From contig OX485803.1 in assembly GCA_950295325.1 (NCBI GenBank), forward strand, positions 18,788,001 through 18,852,000: DNA of 64,000 nucleotides, in the 5' to 3' direction. Each line of letters starts with the position of its first letter. Position 1 is the first letter of the stretch. A program made the translations under genes and the position numbers. Shown piece after piece: positions 39,501 through 47,168 of the stretch. The DNA comes from Polytrichum commune. Taxonomy: Eukaryota > Streptophyta > Polytrichopsida > Polytrichales > Polytrichaceae. The notes under the pieces were generated by a model, which was not told the origin of the DNA, made no database searches, and saw nothing but the letters and a program-made list of their open reading frames with translations.

Positions 39501-41308
39501 AGACTGATACATGGAGTTGTTTGTAGTTATGTAGGATAATCTTAGCTGCATGTTCTCCCATTTAGTGACTCGATATGAGCATTTCTCAGATTAAATTTTA
39601 GTCTTCGTGACATTATTCAGTATCATATAATCCTTTACCTGGATACCAGAGACTGAAAACAGTCTTACCCCTGCATTCAGATATGTGAAACCAATTTCTT
39701 GGAAATCTGAATAAAGACAATTTTTTCCCCAATTTCATTGAAGTTTTGTGTGCACTCACATAGAATATGCATCATACAGCACATTTATGAATTTGTGGGG
39801 AAACAGGGATTGCTGAAGAAATCCTCAGCAAGAAAGCCTTATGCAGGTGCAGGAGCAGGGGCTGCGTCAGGGGCAGCACTAGGACTTTTGGCAGGACCAG
39901 CTGCTCCAATTGCTGTTCCAGTTATGGCAACATTTGGTGCTTTAATAGGCTCTGCCAGCCAGGCCATGCTGGATACAGAGCAAGACCCTCAATATTTATC
40001 AGGTGGTGGAGAACCACGACCCTCCATCAGCAATAACCAACAAGCAACTCATCCTCAGGGATTTGTACAGACAGGAAGATTTATTAGGGAATTTAAACTG
40101 CTTTGGTGGGATAAGGTATGTTAGATAATCTCTAACTCTGAATATGTTTCTTGGGTTCAGTTTATACTGTTGCTGAAATACATAATAAATAACTGCACAT
40201 ATCCATGGGCATATTCTTTTGTAGTGGAACTTGCAGTACATATGTAGATATGCCTGTCTACATCAACCTGCTTCTGTTCTCTTGCAGGCTGCCGCATGGA
40301 ATGAGAAATTCCAAGTGTCAATCTGGCGTCCAACTCCTCCTTCAGGGTTTGTGATCTTGTCTCGTTGAATTCCATTGGTGAAAATTGTTGAGATCACTTA
40401 GTTTTTAAATTTTTATAAAGTGAATTTTTTGGGGTTTGTAAAAATTCGGTGATAACGTTAAAATTTGTCAGTTCTTTACATGTTTCTTCTTGGCTTTCCA
40501 TACTGCCTAAGGGTCTAGACTCAGAGTTCATACTGTCAAGTTGTTGTTTTCAGCTCAGAGCTCATGTTGGGGGTTCATGGCAGGGATATGCATGCCACTA
40601 ATCATTGATTTGGACACAGCATTTTACAACAATGTTGTGATGATATTTGTGAATGACTGCAGGTATGTGTCAGTTGGTGATGTAGTGCATTCCTGCTACG
40701 ATCCTCCAGAATTTGCCATGGTTTATCGAGACGATAACGATGGAAGGTTTGCTCCCCCAGAAGGCTTCGATTTGGTAGGCACTTGATTACCTTGCGCTTT
40801 TGTGCAGTGTGTATTGTTTGCGCTTACAAGTGCAGGTGTATTGTTTGCACTTTTTCACTTGTTTGAGTTACGGTGTTCCTAGGCATTTACAGCAATGAAT
40901 GCTCTCTCATGCCTTCTATTTGTTACATTTTATGCACACAGCTTTTGCTTGTGTGAGTGACTCCATATTTCAATGTTTGTGGTTATGTATCAGGTTTGGC
41001 GAGATACTGATCATGGTGCTCGAGAGCCTGTGACAATATGGAGACCTCGACCACCAAAAGGTTACGTATCAATAGGCAATGTTGTAGTACCAGATTATTA
41101 TGAGCCTGAACAGGGGGTTGTAAGTTGCGTACGGCTGGACTGTGTAGCTCGTGCTCCTTTAGGACAAGCCCCTGTGTGGAAGGAATCCACAGGAGGTGCA
41201 TCAGGGCAGTGTAGCCTTTGGAGAGTGGACAATGATGCGAGAACTTTTCTTGCACGACGAGATCATCAGGCACCACTTCCTCAGCTTGCATATACTGTCA
41301 TCAATTAA
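3424..41308 (+). CDS. VPS13: Plant VPS13-type bridge-like lipid-transfer protein (66 coding exons, 4580 aa)
   Basis: This is one giant spliced gene. Joining 66 exons gives 13,743 nt, a multiple of three, with matching phase at all 65 GT-AG junctions; the mean intron is about 371 nt and the first intron is 2063 nt. The start MFEAH (3424-3438) splices to VLHLLRLYLGEYVRGLSVEA, the family's usual N-terminus, and the stop is TAA at 41306. VPS13 proteins are long hydrophobic-groove rods that move bulk lipid between membranes at contact sites. Domain order: chorein N, extended chorein, PH (about 857-965), acidic FFAT-like stretch (about 1105-1122), Vps62/DUF946 block (about 1976-2513), C2 (about 2700-2825), dysferlin-like motif (about 3050-3100), SHR-BD/VAB region, VPS13_C/ATG2_C-like region with terminal PH-like fold, then a second Vps62/DUF946 block (about 4400-4580). 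PH plus C2 suggests the M-type plant paralogue class; that assignment is inference. Confidence 0.96.
9825..15596 (+). other. VPS13: VPS13 exons 11-20: extended chorein region (residues 311-863)
   Basis: Exons: 9825-9982, 10268-10426, 11202-11297, 11724-12099, 12749-12862, 13333-13428, 13688-13755, 14114-14237, 14401-14649, 15378-15596. Recognisable pieces include RRKYVQLYASCL, LLAHARVESVKSKEAA, LQFYGLSAPEGM, RISFERFLQFL and GIHFSPARYHRLM. Exon 14 also holds a Thr/Pro-rich loop (GTPPTTPTGHTTPP). The first exon of this block must end at 9982 (using the second GT of GTGTGG) for phase to match the next exon. Confidence 0.93.
16262..16926 (+). other. VPS13: VPS13 exons 21-23: embedded PH domain (residues about 857-965)
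   Basis: Exons: 16262-16371, 16547-16643, 16828-16926; the domain begins with ARILVWG at the end of exon 20. The strand pattern W-x-P-C-R-A-V-L-x-G-T-Y-L-Y-I-L followed by RQVVEVPCANIGG and the closing helix EDLKAAWKYYLAL is that of a PH fold. Insertion of a PH domain into the rod is a feature of some plant VPS13 paralogues. It is expected to bind phosphoinositides, but that is inference. Exon 22 begins at 16547; a later AG at 16554-16555 would put a stop in frame. Confidence 0.85.
17327..24046 (+). other. VPS13: VPS13 exons 24-36: central groove segment with acidic FFAT-like stretch (residues 966-1976)
   Basis: Exons: 17327-17488, 17654-17725, 18044-18541, 18722-19042, 19516-19647, 19988-20101, 20627-20811, 21074-21182, 21395-21538, 21705-22028, 22381-23022, 23336-23563, 23946-24046. 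Family landmarks are LDFFCNRPTVVALIVFG, GWLCDIRDPGAGSL, SLSGKLSAVRIVFLYRFIQE, NGQPGKPMIREARGL, DTKPEMRLMLGS and DVDEFIYDGCGK. Exon 26 contains a run of Asp/Glu followed by DEVFDDALTDF, which resembles an FFAT motif. Exon 34 (642 nt) is among the longest in the gene. Confidence 0.93.
24665..27786 (+). other. VPS13: VPS13 exons 37-42: first Vps62/DUF946 block (residues about 1976-2513)
   Basis: Exons: 24665-24960, 25281-25365, 25711-26031, 26360-26758, 27134-27488, 27631-27786. Four copies of a W-(R/V/F)-P-x-x-P-x-G-Y signature are visible: AIWRPRAPPGYLILGDC, CVWVPVAPQGYIALGCV, SIWRPVVPVGYAIVGDC and VIWFPVAPTGYVAVGCV. Around them are LWWDKGSEFRPP, RDDNSGR, CSMWKVDNQ and ARPDLKRPP. The same ordered signatures recur in the last four exons of the gene. 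The role is unknown; related modules are called Vps62 or DUF946 in plants and fungi. Confidence 0.9.
28151..30505 (+). other. VPS13: VPS13 exons 43-48: C2 domain segment (residues 2514-2863)
   Basis: Exons: 28151-28314, 28713-28896, 29241-29510, 29722-29928, 30141-30195, 30336-30505. After the TFNTQLESWEPFIEPFEGIF groove segment comes a C2-like fold at about residues 2700-2825: RHFVAIHVSEAK, YMCALRLATTRS, a K/R- and Q-rich linker, AKWNEVFVFELPQKG, ALEVLVTNQAAKGGKG and AVGVVSISIDEKSG. The Ca-binding Asp set is not obviously complete, so Ca dependence is uncertain. A C2 domain here is expected to help membrane attachment. Confidence 0.85.
30945..36483 (+). other. VPS13: VPS13 exons 49-56: dysferlin-like motif and SHR-BD/VAB region (residues 2864-3871)
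   Basis: Exons: 30945-31481, 31589-32481, 33122-33578, 33788-33877, 34318-34473, 34753-34943, 35430-35951, 36306-36483. Exon 50 (893 nt, the longest) opens with PPLPPGWVWSTNWSIDKSG and EEGWFYGADF, a dysferlin/peroxin-type W-rich motif, followed by basic ARRRRIIRHRK. The rest matches the SHR-binding/VAB region: VNAPVKLENRLPC, RIVRLFVPYW-like strands, IHVQPHTLFVNRLG and IELAEFGLSIIDHTPEELLY. VAB modules bind adaptor proteins that target VPS13 to organelles. Confidence 0.9.
36771..39436 (+). other. VPS13: VPS13 exons 57-62: VPS13_C/ATG2_C-like region and PH-like end (residues 3872-4316)
   Basis: Exons: 36771-36919, 37056-37182, 37373-37594, 38226-38576, 38711-38869, 39110-39436. Key strings are RPRGILGFWSTLITSLGN, LLSGVDILGNTSSALGNM, GLFRGVTGIVTKPFEGA and SGVLDLLSKTTEGANAMR, which form amphipathic helices typical of this region in VPS13 and ATG2. 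The closing LIITHRRVILLQ and VTWDVLWDDLGTMDLA strands belong to a C-terminal PH-like fold. In the family this end contacts the acceptor membrane. Confidence 0.93.
39807..41308 (+). other. VPS13: VPS13 exons 63-66: Gly/Ala hydrophobic hairpin and second Vps62/DUF946 block (residues 4317-4580)
   Basis: Exons: 39807-40115, 40288-40346, 40663-40774, 40994-41308 (includes TAA). Exon 63 encodes a Gly/Ala-rich hydrophobic stretch (AGAGAGAASGAALGLLAGP, then a VMATFGALIG segment) that could be a membrane hairpin. It is followed by LLWWDK, SIWRPTPPSGYVSVGDV, RDDNDGRFAPP, TIWRPRPPKGYVSIGNVV, CSLWRVDNDARTFLARRD. This repeats the signatures of exons 40-42 in the same order. The block lies beyond the usual VPS13 C-terminus. 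Confidence 0.9.
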
Positions 41309-42304
41309 GTAGGTTTTGTAGATTGATAGTGGACGTTCACATAGTGATCCATTGAGCTTTTTGTAATCTTCAATTGATAATTGCTGAAGCCATGTCGTCC
41401 AATCAACCTTTCAAAATTCTTCCAAATGGATTAGATTGAATAGGTAGATTGCTATTCTGGGTTGTAATGTAATGTGGAATCCTTGTTTGCAGTACATTAT
41501 TGGTTAGATTTATCTTGGGTCGCTCACATACTTCACATAGTACTCAATTCAGCTTCAATAAGTTTCATTTTTTTGACATCCATCGCTTCATCTTTAAAAA
41601 AATTCCTTCAGCTCATTTGTTATAGATAATTTCTTCTCCCTTGCATTTGTCACCTCCCTCAGGATTACCGGTAGAGCAGACAGACCCATTTCTGATTCCC
41701 CCCCCCCCCCCCCCCCCCAAATCTTACTATATGCAGTCCCCTAAAGTTGTCAAGTTCCACAGATATAGCCGTCATTCTCTACCGTGATGGGAAAAGTCAT
41801 GAAGATTCACACATGTAGCCATCACATTTGGAGTGATGGAAAAAGTATGTTAAAAGGGCATGGATTTGGGTTCCTTGAAATGACACTAAAGTTTTTGTCT
41901 TCCAGTTATTGGAAGTAGGTTGACGTATGTTTTGAAAATGGATTGGGATAGAATCTTGCTTCTGAAAATCTCCACTAATATCAAAACTTGAAGAAAACAA
42001 ATTGTTAAATGTCAAGTTCATTTCCATATCATCCATTTCCAGACCTGTGAAAAATCACCCAATATTGCACTAATACAAAATTGCTCAAGTTATTGGAAAT
42101 AGGATCATCTACTCTCAACTTGTCATTCCAAGTTTGCCAAATGGAAGGGACAACCAAGGGGTGTACTTGCAAACAACAACCACTTTGTCAAGGTTTGGGT
42201 AAAACCAACCCACATTACTTACATGAAGAAACCATATCCTTGATTAGTTAAGGGAGCATCTCATTTGACATGACTGGAGTTTGGCTCATATGGACTCTTC
42301 CTTA
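41309..42304 (+). other. VPS13 3' flank and AT-rich spacer
   Basis: The first few hundred bases after the stop are T-rich with TTGTAATGTAATG at about 41462-41474 and AATAAG near 41557, which are weak plant-style 3'-end signals; no canonical AATAAA could be singled out. A 21-base C run lies at 41698-41718. Around 41765-41850 a short diverged direct repeat is visible (ATAGCCGTCA...GTGATGGGAAAAGT and GTAGCCATCA...GTGATGGAAAAAGT). No gene is seen. Confidence 0.4.
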
Positions 42305-44147
42305 GAGCATCCCCACTAGCCCGGGCACCGCCCCGGGCATAATGGCCTCGGTGGCAGCCCCAGCATAGTGTGGGATGCCCGGCACATCCCCTGAGGCCCA
42401 TTAGCCCCGGTACATACCGGCTTGCAGACCCGCTCCAAGGCCGACCCCCGCTTGGGATAAGCAGGCCCCGAAGCCCTGCCCGTGATTAGATGCCCTACCC
42501 AATGCCCTGCCCGAGAATATATTTTCTGCCCGGTTTCACTGCACGAACTCGGGGGGGGGTAGTCATTGGTTGGAGTAGCAATATACTTGCGAACAAATGA
42601 TAGGGTATTTTAAAAACATGGGGGAAAAATTTTATAATTGGACTTCAGAGTAATATAGGGTATCAAAAATGACATTGGACATCTTTAAAGTACTATAGGG
42701 TATGGAATAATAGGTAATTTGGAATTATAATTAATACAAGCCATTTTTCTATTAACCCAAAGTAGAAATTTGCATAATGATAGCATGTGAAAAAAAGAAG
42801 AGAATTGAAAGTAATACCCCCCTATAAAATAGTGGTTGTTCGCACCTATATCCTTAACTTTTTAACACACTGCCCCCCCCCCCCCCCGAGTGCACGAATT
42901 TTATTGCCCCGCCCGGGAATGAAATAAAACACTACACTAATACGAGATAATTAGCAAATCCAATTCATGTGGGGGCAATAATGAACGTAATATTCTTGTT
43001 TTGTATGAAAAGTCAATTCTACCCTAGATGTTGCGTCCATAAATATTTTATGGAAATAATGCCACTCTAGGGTTTTTGTACACGGAATAACATACAAACG
43101 ATCATACAACTTCTGAGTGTGTCCAAGAGTTTTACAACCTTTTGTATTTGAATCATAAACTAACTCTAAAATCTTTGTAGATTCTATGAAGTTAAGAGCA
43201 ATGACTTGTGCAATTCTAGGCTTTTTTGCCTCATGTATCTCAAGCTCAACCATCTCTGCAATAAAATGAATGGTTATAGACTAATAGAATGTAAGGCACT
43301 AAATACTTTGGATATATTTTAATAAATAAAAAATCCTCATTATATAGTTACTTGTAAAAGATTTTACTTTACTTTTCAATTTAAAAGTATTAAAAGTAAA
43401 TGTAAAAGTGTGTATTTAAAAGTGTGACCCTAAATGTAAAAATGTCAATTTAAAAAGTAAAAGTGTGTATTAAATTAAGTAGAAAGTAAAAAACAAAGAC
43501 CCCAGGTAGTGCAGCTGGGGTCCATAGTTCATGCTAGTAATTCAAGTTCATAGTTCATTGATTCTCATGGTGGTGATGATTGTTTGCATTGTTATTGATT
43601 TGTGGTGATGCTTGTTCATGCTAGTTCTCATTGCATGTCAAATGAATTTTGTAATGAACATAGGCAATCCTTAAACACAAAATAGGGTGAGCGAATTTTT
43701 TATAATGAACATAGGGTTGAAAAAAAAAATCTTATGTGAGTTATAACTATAGTAAGACATCATAATAATACACCATATTAGGGAATTATATAATTAAACG
43801 GTGTGTGAAAATCTAACATCTAGACATAATACCCCTACATTAAATACTTCTTCCTCCTCCGGGCAGAAGTTCCTGCCCTTCTTTGTCCTCCCACCCGTTG
43901 CAGCCACATCTTCTCCCCTTGCTGACATATTAGAATAAATCCAAAGAAAGGAAATATGGGCGATGGCGTTGGCGTGGGAAGCTCGGTAACCGAGGCGAAA
44001 ATACCCAGCGAACTCCTCTGAAATGCCCGCCCCGGGACCCTTTTACTAGATAGCGGTGACTGATGGACGTTGGGACTTGGCGGCCCCGGCAGCGATATAC
44101 CCGGAGTGTCGTTCACCTGCCAGGTACCCAGCCTAGTGGGGATGCTC
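42305..44147. mobile_element. PIF/Harbinger-like DNA transposon, probably non-autonomous (1843 bp)
   Basis: The element begins GAGCATCCCCACTAG at 42305 and ends with its reverse complement at 44147. The terminal repeats extend to about 25 bp with a few mismatches. Both sides are flanked by TTA (42302-42304 and 44148-44150), the 3-bp target duplication expected of PIF/Harbinger. The subterminal 42313-42535 region is GC-rich with several TGCCC repeats. Minus-strand open frames at 43835-44116 and 42951-43253 do not show a DDE transposase, so the copy is probably non-autonomous. It contains a second, nested element at 42548-42890. Confidence 0.85.
42548..42890. mobile_element. hAT-like MITE nested inside the Harbinger-like element
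   Basis: A 343-bp insert starts CTC followed by nine G and ends with fifteen C followed by GAG. It is flanked on both sides by TGCACGAA (42540-42547 and 42891-42898). Removing it restores a continuous host sequence. An 8-bp target duplication points to the hAT superfamily, although the G-run terminal repeat is unusual. The interior is AT-rich and non-coding. Confidence 0.8.
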
Positions 44148-44887
44148 TTAGGATAAGAAACTTGTCTGCATTACTTTCAATTATGTACCTCTATATACCA
44201 AAGAGATTGCACATACGCTCAATTTTACATACTAGCCCCAAAAATATAATCTGTGGTGTTTGCCTCACCTATATATACAACATAGATTGATTCTATTTTT
44301 GCCTATTTCTATGTGAAGGGAGGTTCAAACTTCAAAAGCTCAATTGAATCCATATAGTATGCTTCAGTGTCCAAGGAGACTTTTGAGCATAATTGGTTGA
44401 GATCCTAGTGTTGTCAAGTTCAACTGGTGTACAATGGTATGAACATAACATTACTTAGCGACATGGGCCCTCATGAAATAAAATAGAGGGATGTTGGGAG
44501 CTCAATCTGAATTTGAGTCTCCCTAAGTAGTTTTTCGAGCATCCAACTCTAACAAGAATAGAACACTGAGTAATGCTATTGATCTTTATTAATTTGAGGT
44601 ATATTCTATAGTTTCCTCTTAAATGATCAGTATTGTTCTTGAACTTCAACCGGTTAATTCTCAAGCTCAACCCGCTCATATGTAACAAGCGGTTGGTTCT
44701 TCCTGGTCATTGGTATATATGTTTGTCTATTGGCTACTTTGGAGCATTATGTACACCCTTTCTAGACACCAAGTCCTAGTGGTCAAGATCTTATGTTTTA
44801 CTTGGCCTTATGTGCACAACACCCCGCACAATTACATCCCAATTCAAAAGCATTATCACTCATCATATTTTTGTTGAAATCTTGAAA

Positions 44888-44937
44888 CTCTAACGTCCCT
44901 AATATCATTCCTGTGGCAACCATAGTGCACATGATAT
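44888..44937. repeat. Partial copy of the TACAC-end MITE family
   Basis: The string CTAATATCATTCCTGTGGCA and the following ACC-TAGTGCAC-TGATAT closely match one end of the two larger MITE copies at 54937-55427 and 56639-57001. Only this end is preserved; the homology stops after about 50 bp. Confidence 0.6.
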
Positions 44938-45571
44938 GAATTAATTCATTGGACTTAAGTATTAGAACTAATTCACTAGAATTAACTCACTGGAATTAAT
45001 TCCAATAATTAATTAATTACAGTAAGTACATTTTATAATCAATTAGGTTTACTTAATTTGGTAAGCATAGTTTCTGATTTATTTGGGATTAATTAGGATT
45101 AATCAAAATATATTAGACTTAGTTGCATTCAATCTTACTTAACTAGTTTAAATGCATATGGAAACTTTGTGATAGTAGAAGGTATTAACTATATTATATT
45201 AAAATATTAAAAATAAAATAAATAAATCATGAATTTTAGTTTCATTTTAGAATGACAAGGTCCCTTTCAATTGTAAGTGACAAAAATTATAACCTCAGTA
45301 TTAATGAGGATTTTGTAATGTTTTTGACTTCCAAGTTAATTGCATGCTTTATTGACAGTTTCACTTTGAAAATGAAATCTAGTCAATTGCCTATTTACTC
45401 AACGGAAGTGAACATATATATTGGATTTGAGACCTTGAAAATGAAGTGCACTCAATATGGGATTTGTGGACAAGTAGCCTTCAAAAATGCAAGTACACTA
45501 GTTTTTTCGAAATTGGGCGGGCGGGCAGCAGTTTTCGGTCGGGTGCAGAAAAAATGTCGGGGTAAATTAAT

Positions 45572-45638
45572 TATTTAGTGTCACCAAATTAATTAACCCT
45601 AATTAATTATAATTATATTAATTTGGTGACACTAAATA
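45572..45638. repeat. Perfect 22-bp inverted repeat (hairpin)
   Basis: The arms 45572-45593 and 45617-45638 are exact reverse complements over 22 bases, with a 23-base AT-rich loop; the core of the arms is TTAGTGTCACCAAATTAAT. It could be a tiny foldback element or a deletion derivative of a longer MITE. No target duplication is clear. Confidence 0.8.
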
Positions 45639-45955
45639 GGACATCTACTGTAGTATTGCGCAATGTTGAGTTGCTGGGACAATCATATGGGCATCTTTAG
45701 TTCTGCTCTCAAATCCACAAAGAAAGGTAGATTAAAAATCATTTTTTGGCTCCTTGAAAATGTAAGGCCTGAATGAAGATGCACATGTAGTATGAGCTAT
45801 GCTACTGTCCACTATTTAGGTGGATCCAATTCAATGGAATCTATTTTTAACTCAGGTGATCCATATTTAAAGTTGGTAGGGGTTAAATTAAAAGCTTGAT
45901 CATAAAAAAGTAAAAGGAGTACTAAAAGTAAGTAAAAAGTTGGCAATCGCTGATG

Positions 45956-45963
45956 TATATAAA
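45956..45963 (+). promoter_or_regulatory. TATA box of the bromodomain gene
   Basis: TATATAAA at 45956-45963 lies 57 nt before the ATG at 46020. A TATA box normally sets the transcription start about 25-35 nt downstream, near 45990. That would exclude the earlier ATG at 45963, which overlaps the box, and favours 46020 as the translation start. Confidence 0.5.
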
Positions 45964-46019
45964 TGAGCATCTACCTTCACTTGCCAATTTGTGTTTCTAA
46001 AATTGGCGATCACGAAAAC

Positions 46020-47168
46020 ATGGCTCAGAAGGGTAAGCGACCGTCGAAGGTGCAACCCAAATCATCATCACCTGGATGGAAAAAACTAAAAGTTCAAGAT
46101 TCGAAGTTGTCAGTTACCGAGGAAAATGCAGTAGAACACATGAGCGAATACCAACAACGTCAATGCATGTTACTTTTGCGAAAGCTCATGAGGCATAAAT
46201 ATGGTTGGGTGTTCAATGTGCCCGTTGACGCGGAGAAACTTCAACTTCACGATTATCACTCGATTATCAAGAATCCGATGGATCTTGGCACGGTGAAGGA
46301 ACGTGTCATGTCGAACCACTATGCTTCGCCCTTGGACTTTGCAGCCGATGTGCGTCTCACATTCAACAACGCTTTGCTGTACAATCCAAAAACCGATGAT
46401 GTTCATGCCATGGCATTGACATTGCGCACACTTTTCGAGGATCTGTGGCAAGGTTTGGCAGAGAAATTAGCAATAGCGGGAGAAGATGCGGTTACGAATT
46501 GCAACAGTTCACTTGATAAGGTTGTTGACAAGCCACATGTTGCTAGTTTAGATGTTGGGAAAGTGGCGACACAATCACGGCCTGTGAAAAGATTGAGGAT
46601 CAGCTTTGCAAGTAATCTGCAACAAAGCCACAAATCTGTGAGGGAATTGACATTTGCCGAGAAAGTATGGTTAGTAGACACCCTAGAGAAGGCACCAGAC
46701 GATGTCCAGGTTGCTGTCACCCGTATTATTCAAGAACGCTATCCTGTGGTCGATGGAGATGAAGTGGACATCGTGCATCTAGACAAAGTGACATTGTGGA
46801 GGATTTATAAGGTTGTACGAGATCATCATGGTGTATCATCATCCACTAGTAGTGCCCATAAATTGATAGCGTCTGAAAACACCGCTAATGAGGTGAAATT
46901 AAAGGATGCGGCCTGTGATTCAAGAAGTGAAACGCATCGGGAACTTGTCGAAAGAAAATCGAACGCTTCATTACATGACATGGATTCAAACTCTGGATCA
47001 AGTTCAACTCCATCTGGATCGAGACCGAGATCGAGATCGAGATCAAGGTCAAGGTCGCCTTCAGGCTCTGATTCAGTGTCGTCTTCTGAAAGCTCAGGAT
47101 CTGATTCGAGTTCTACATCTGAAGAAAGCTCGACATCTTACAAACAAGACGAAGAAGAAGAAGAATAA
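46020..47168 (+). CDS. Bromodomain plus ET-domain (BET/GTE) protein, intronless, 382 aa
   Basis: This is an acetyl-lysine reader of the plant GTE (global transcription factor group E) family, expected in the nucleus. Start: ATG 46020 (MAQKGKRPSK); an in-frame ATG at 45963 would add 19 residues but overlaps the TATA box. The bromodomain spans about residues 43-150, with the GWVFNVPVD shelf at 62-70, DYHSIIKNPMDLGTV, DFAADVRLTFNNALLYNP, and the acetyl-lysine-binding Asn at 122. The ET (NET) domain spans about 206-270 (RELTFAEKVWLVDTLEKAP to VTLWRIYKVV). The tail is a Ser-rich region with an RS-type repeat (RPRSRSRSRSRSPSGS) and a terminal poly-Glu. It is short for a plant GTE, and the absence of introns contrasts with most relatives, suggesting a retrocopy that kept an open frame. 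Confidence 0.9.
   Translation: MAQKGKRPSKVQPKSSSPGWKKLKVQDSKLSVTEENAVEHMSEYQQRQCMLLLRKLMRHKYGWVFNVPVDAEKLQLHDYHSIIKNPMDLGTVKERVMSNHYASPLDFAADVRLTFNNALLYNPKTDDVHAMALTLRTLFEDLWQGLAEKLAIAGEDAVTNCNSSLDKVVDKPHVASLDVGKVATQSRPVKRLRISFASNLQQSHKSVRELTFAEKVWLVDTLEKAPDDVQVAVTRIIQERYPVVDGDEVDIVHLDKVTLWRIYKVVRDHHGVSSSTSSAHKLIASENTANEVKLKDAACDSRSETHRELVERKSNASLHDMDSNSGSSSTPSGSRPRSRSRSRSRSPSGSDSVSSSESSGSDSSSTSEESSTSYKQDEEEEE

Larger units (their letters stand above)
44151..45955. other. AT-rich intergenic stretch
   Basis: No gene is recognised. It contains a partial copy of the TACAC-type MITE (44888-44937), AATTAATT-rich simple sequence around 44935-45240, and a perfect 22-bp inverted repeat at 45572-45638. 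The open frame at 45252-45578 matches no family I know. Confidence 0.5.

Noticed and set aside
45252-45578. 108-codon plus-strand open frame before the GTE gene
   Set aside because: No family resemblance, AT-rich codon use, and it runs into the 22-bp hairpin; it may be a TE remnant but cannot be supported as a gene.
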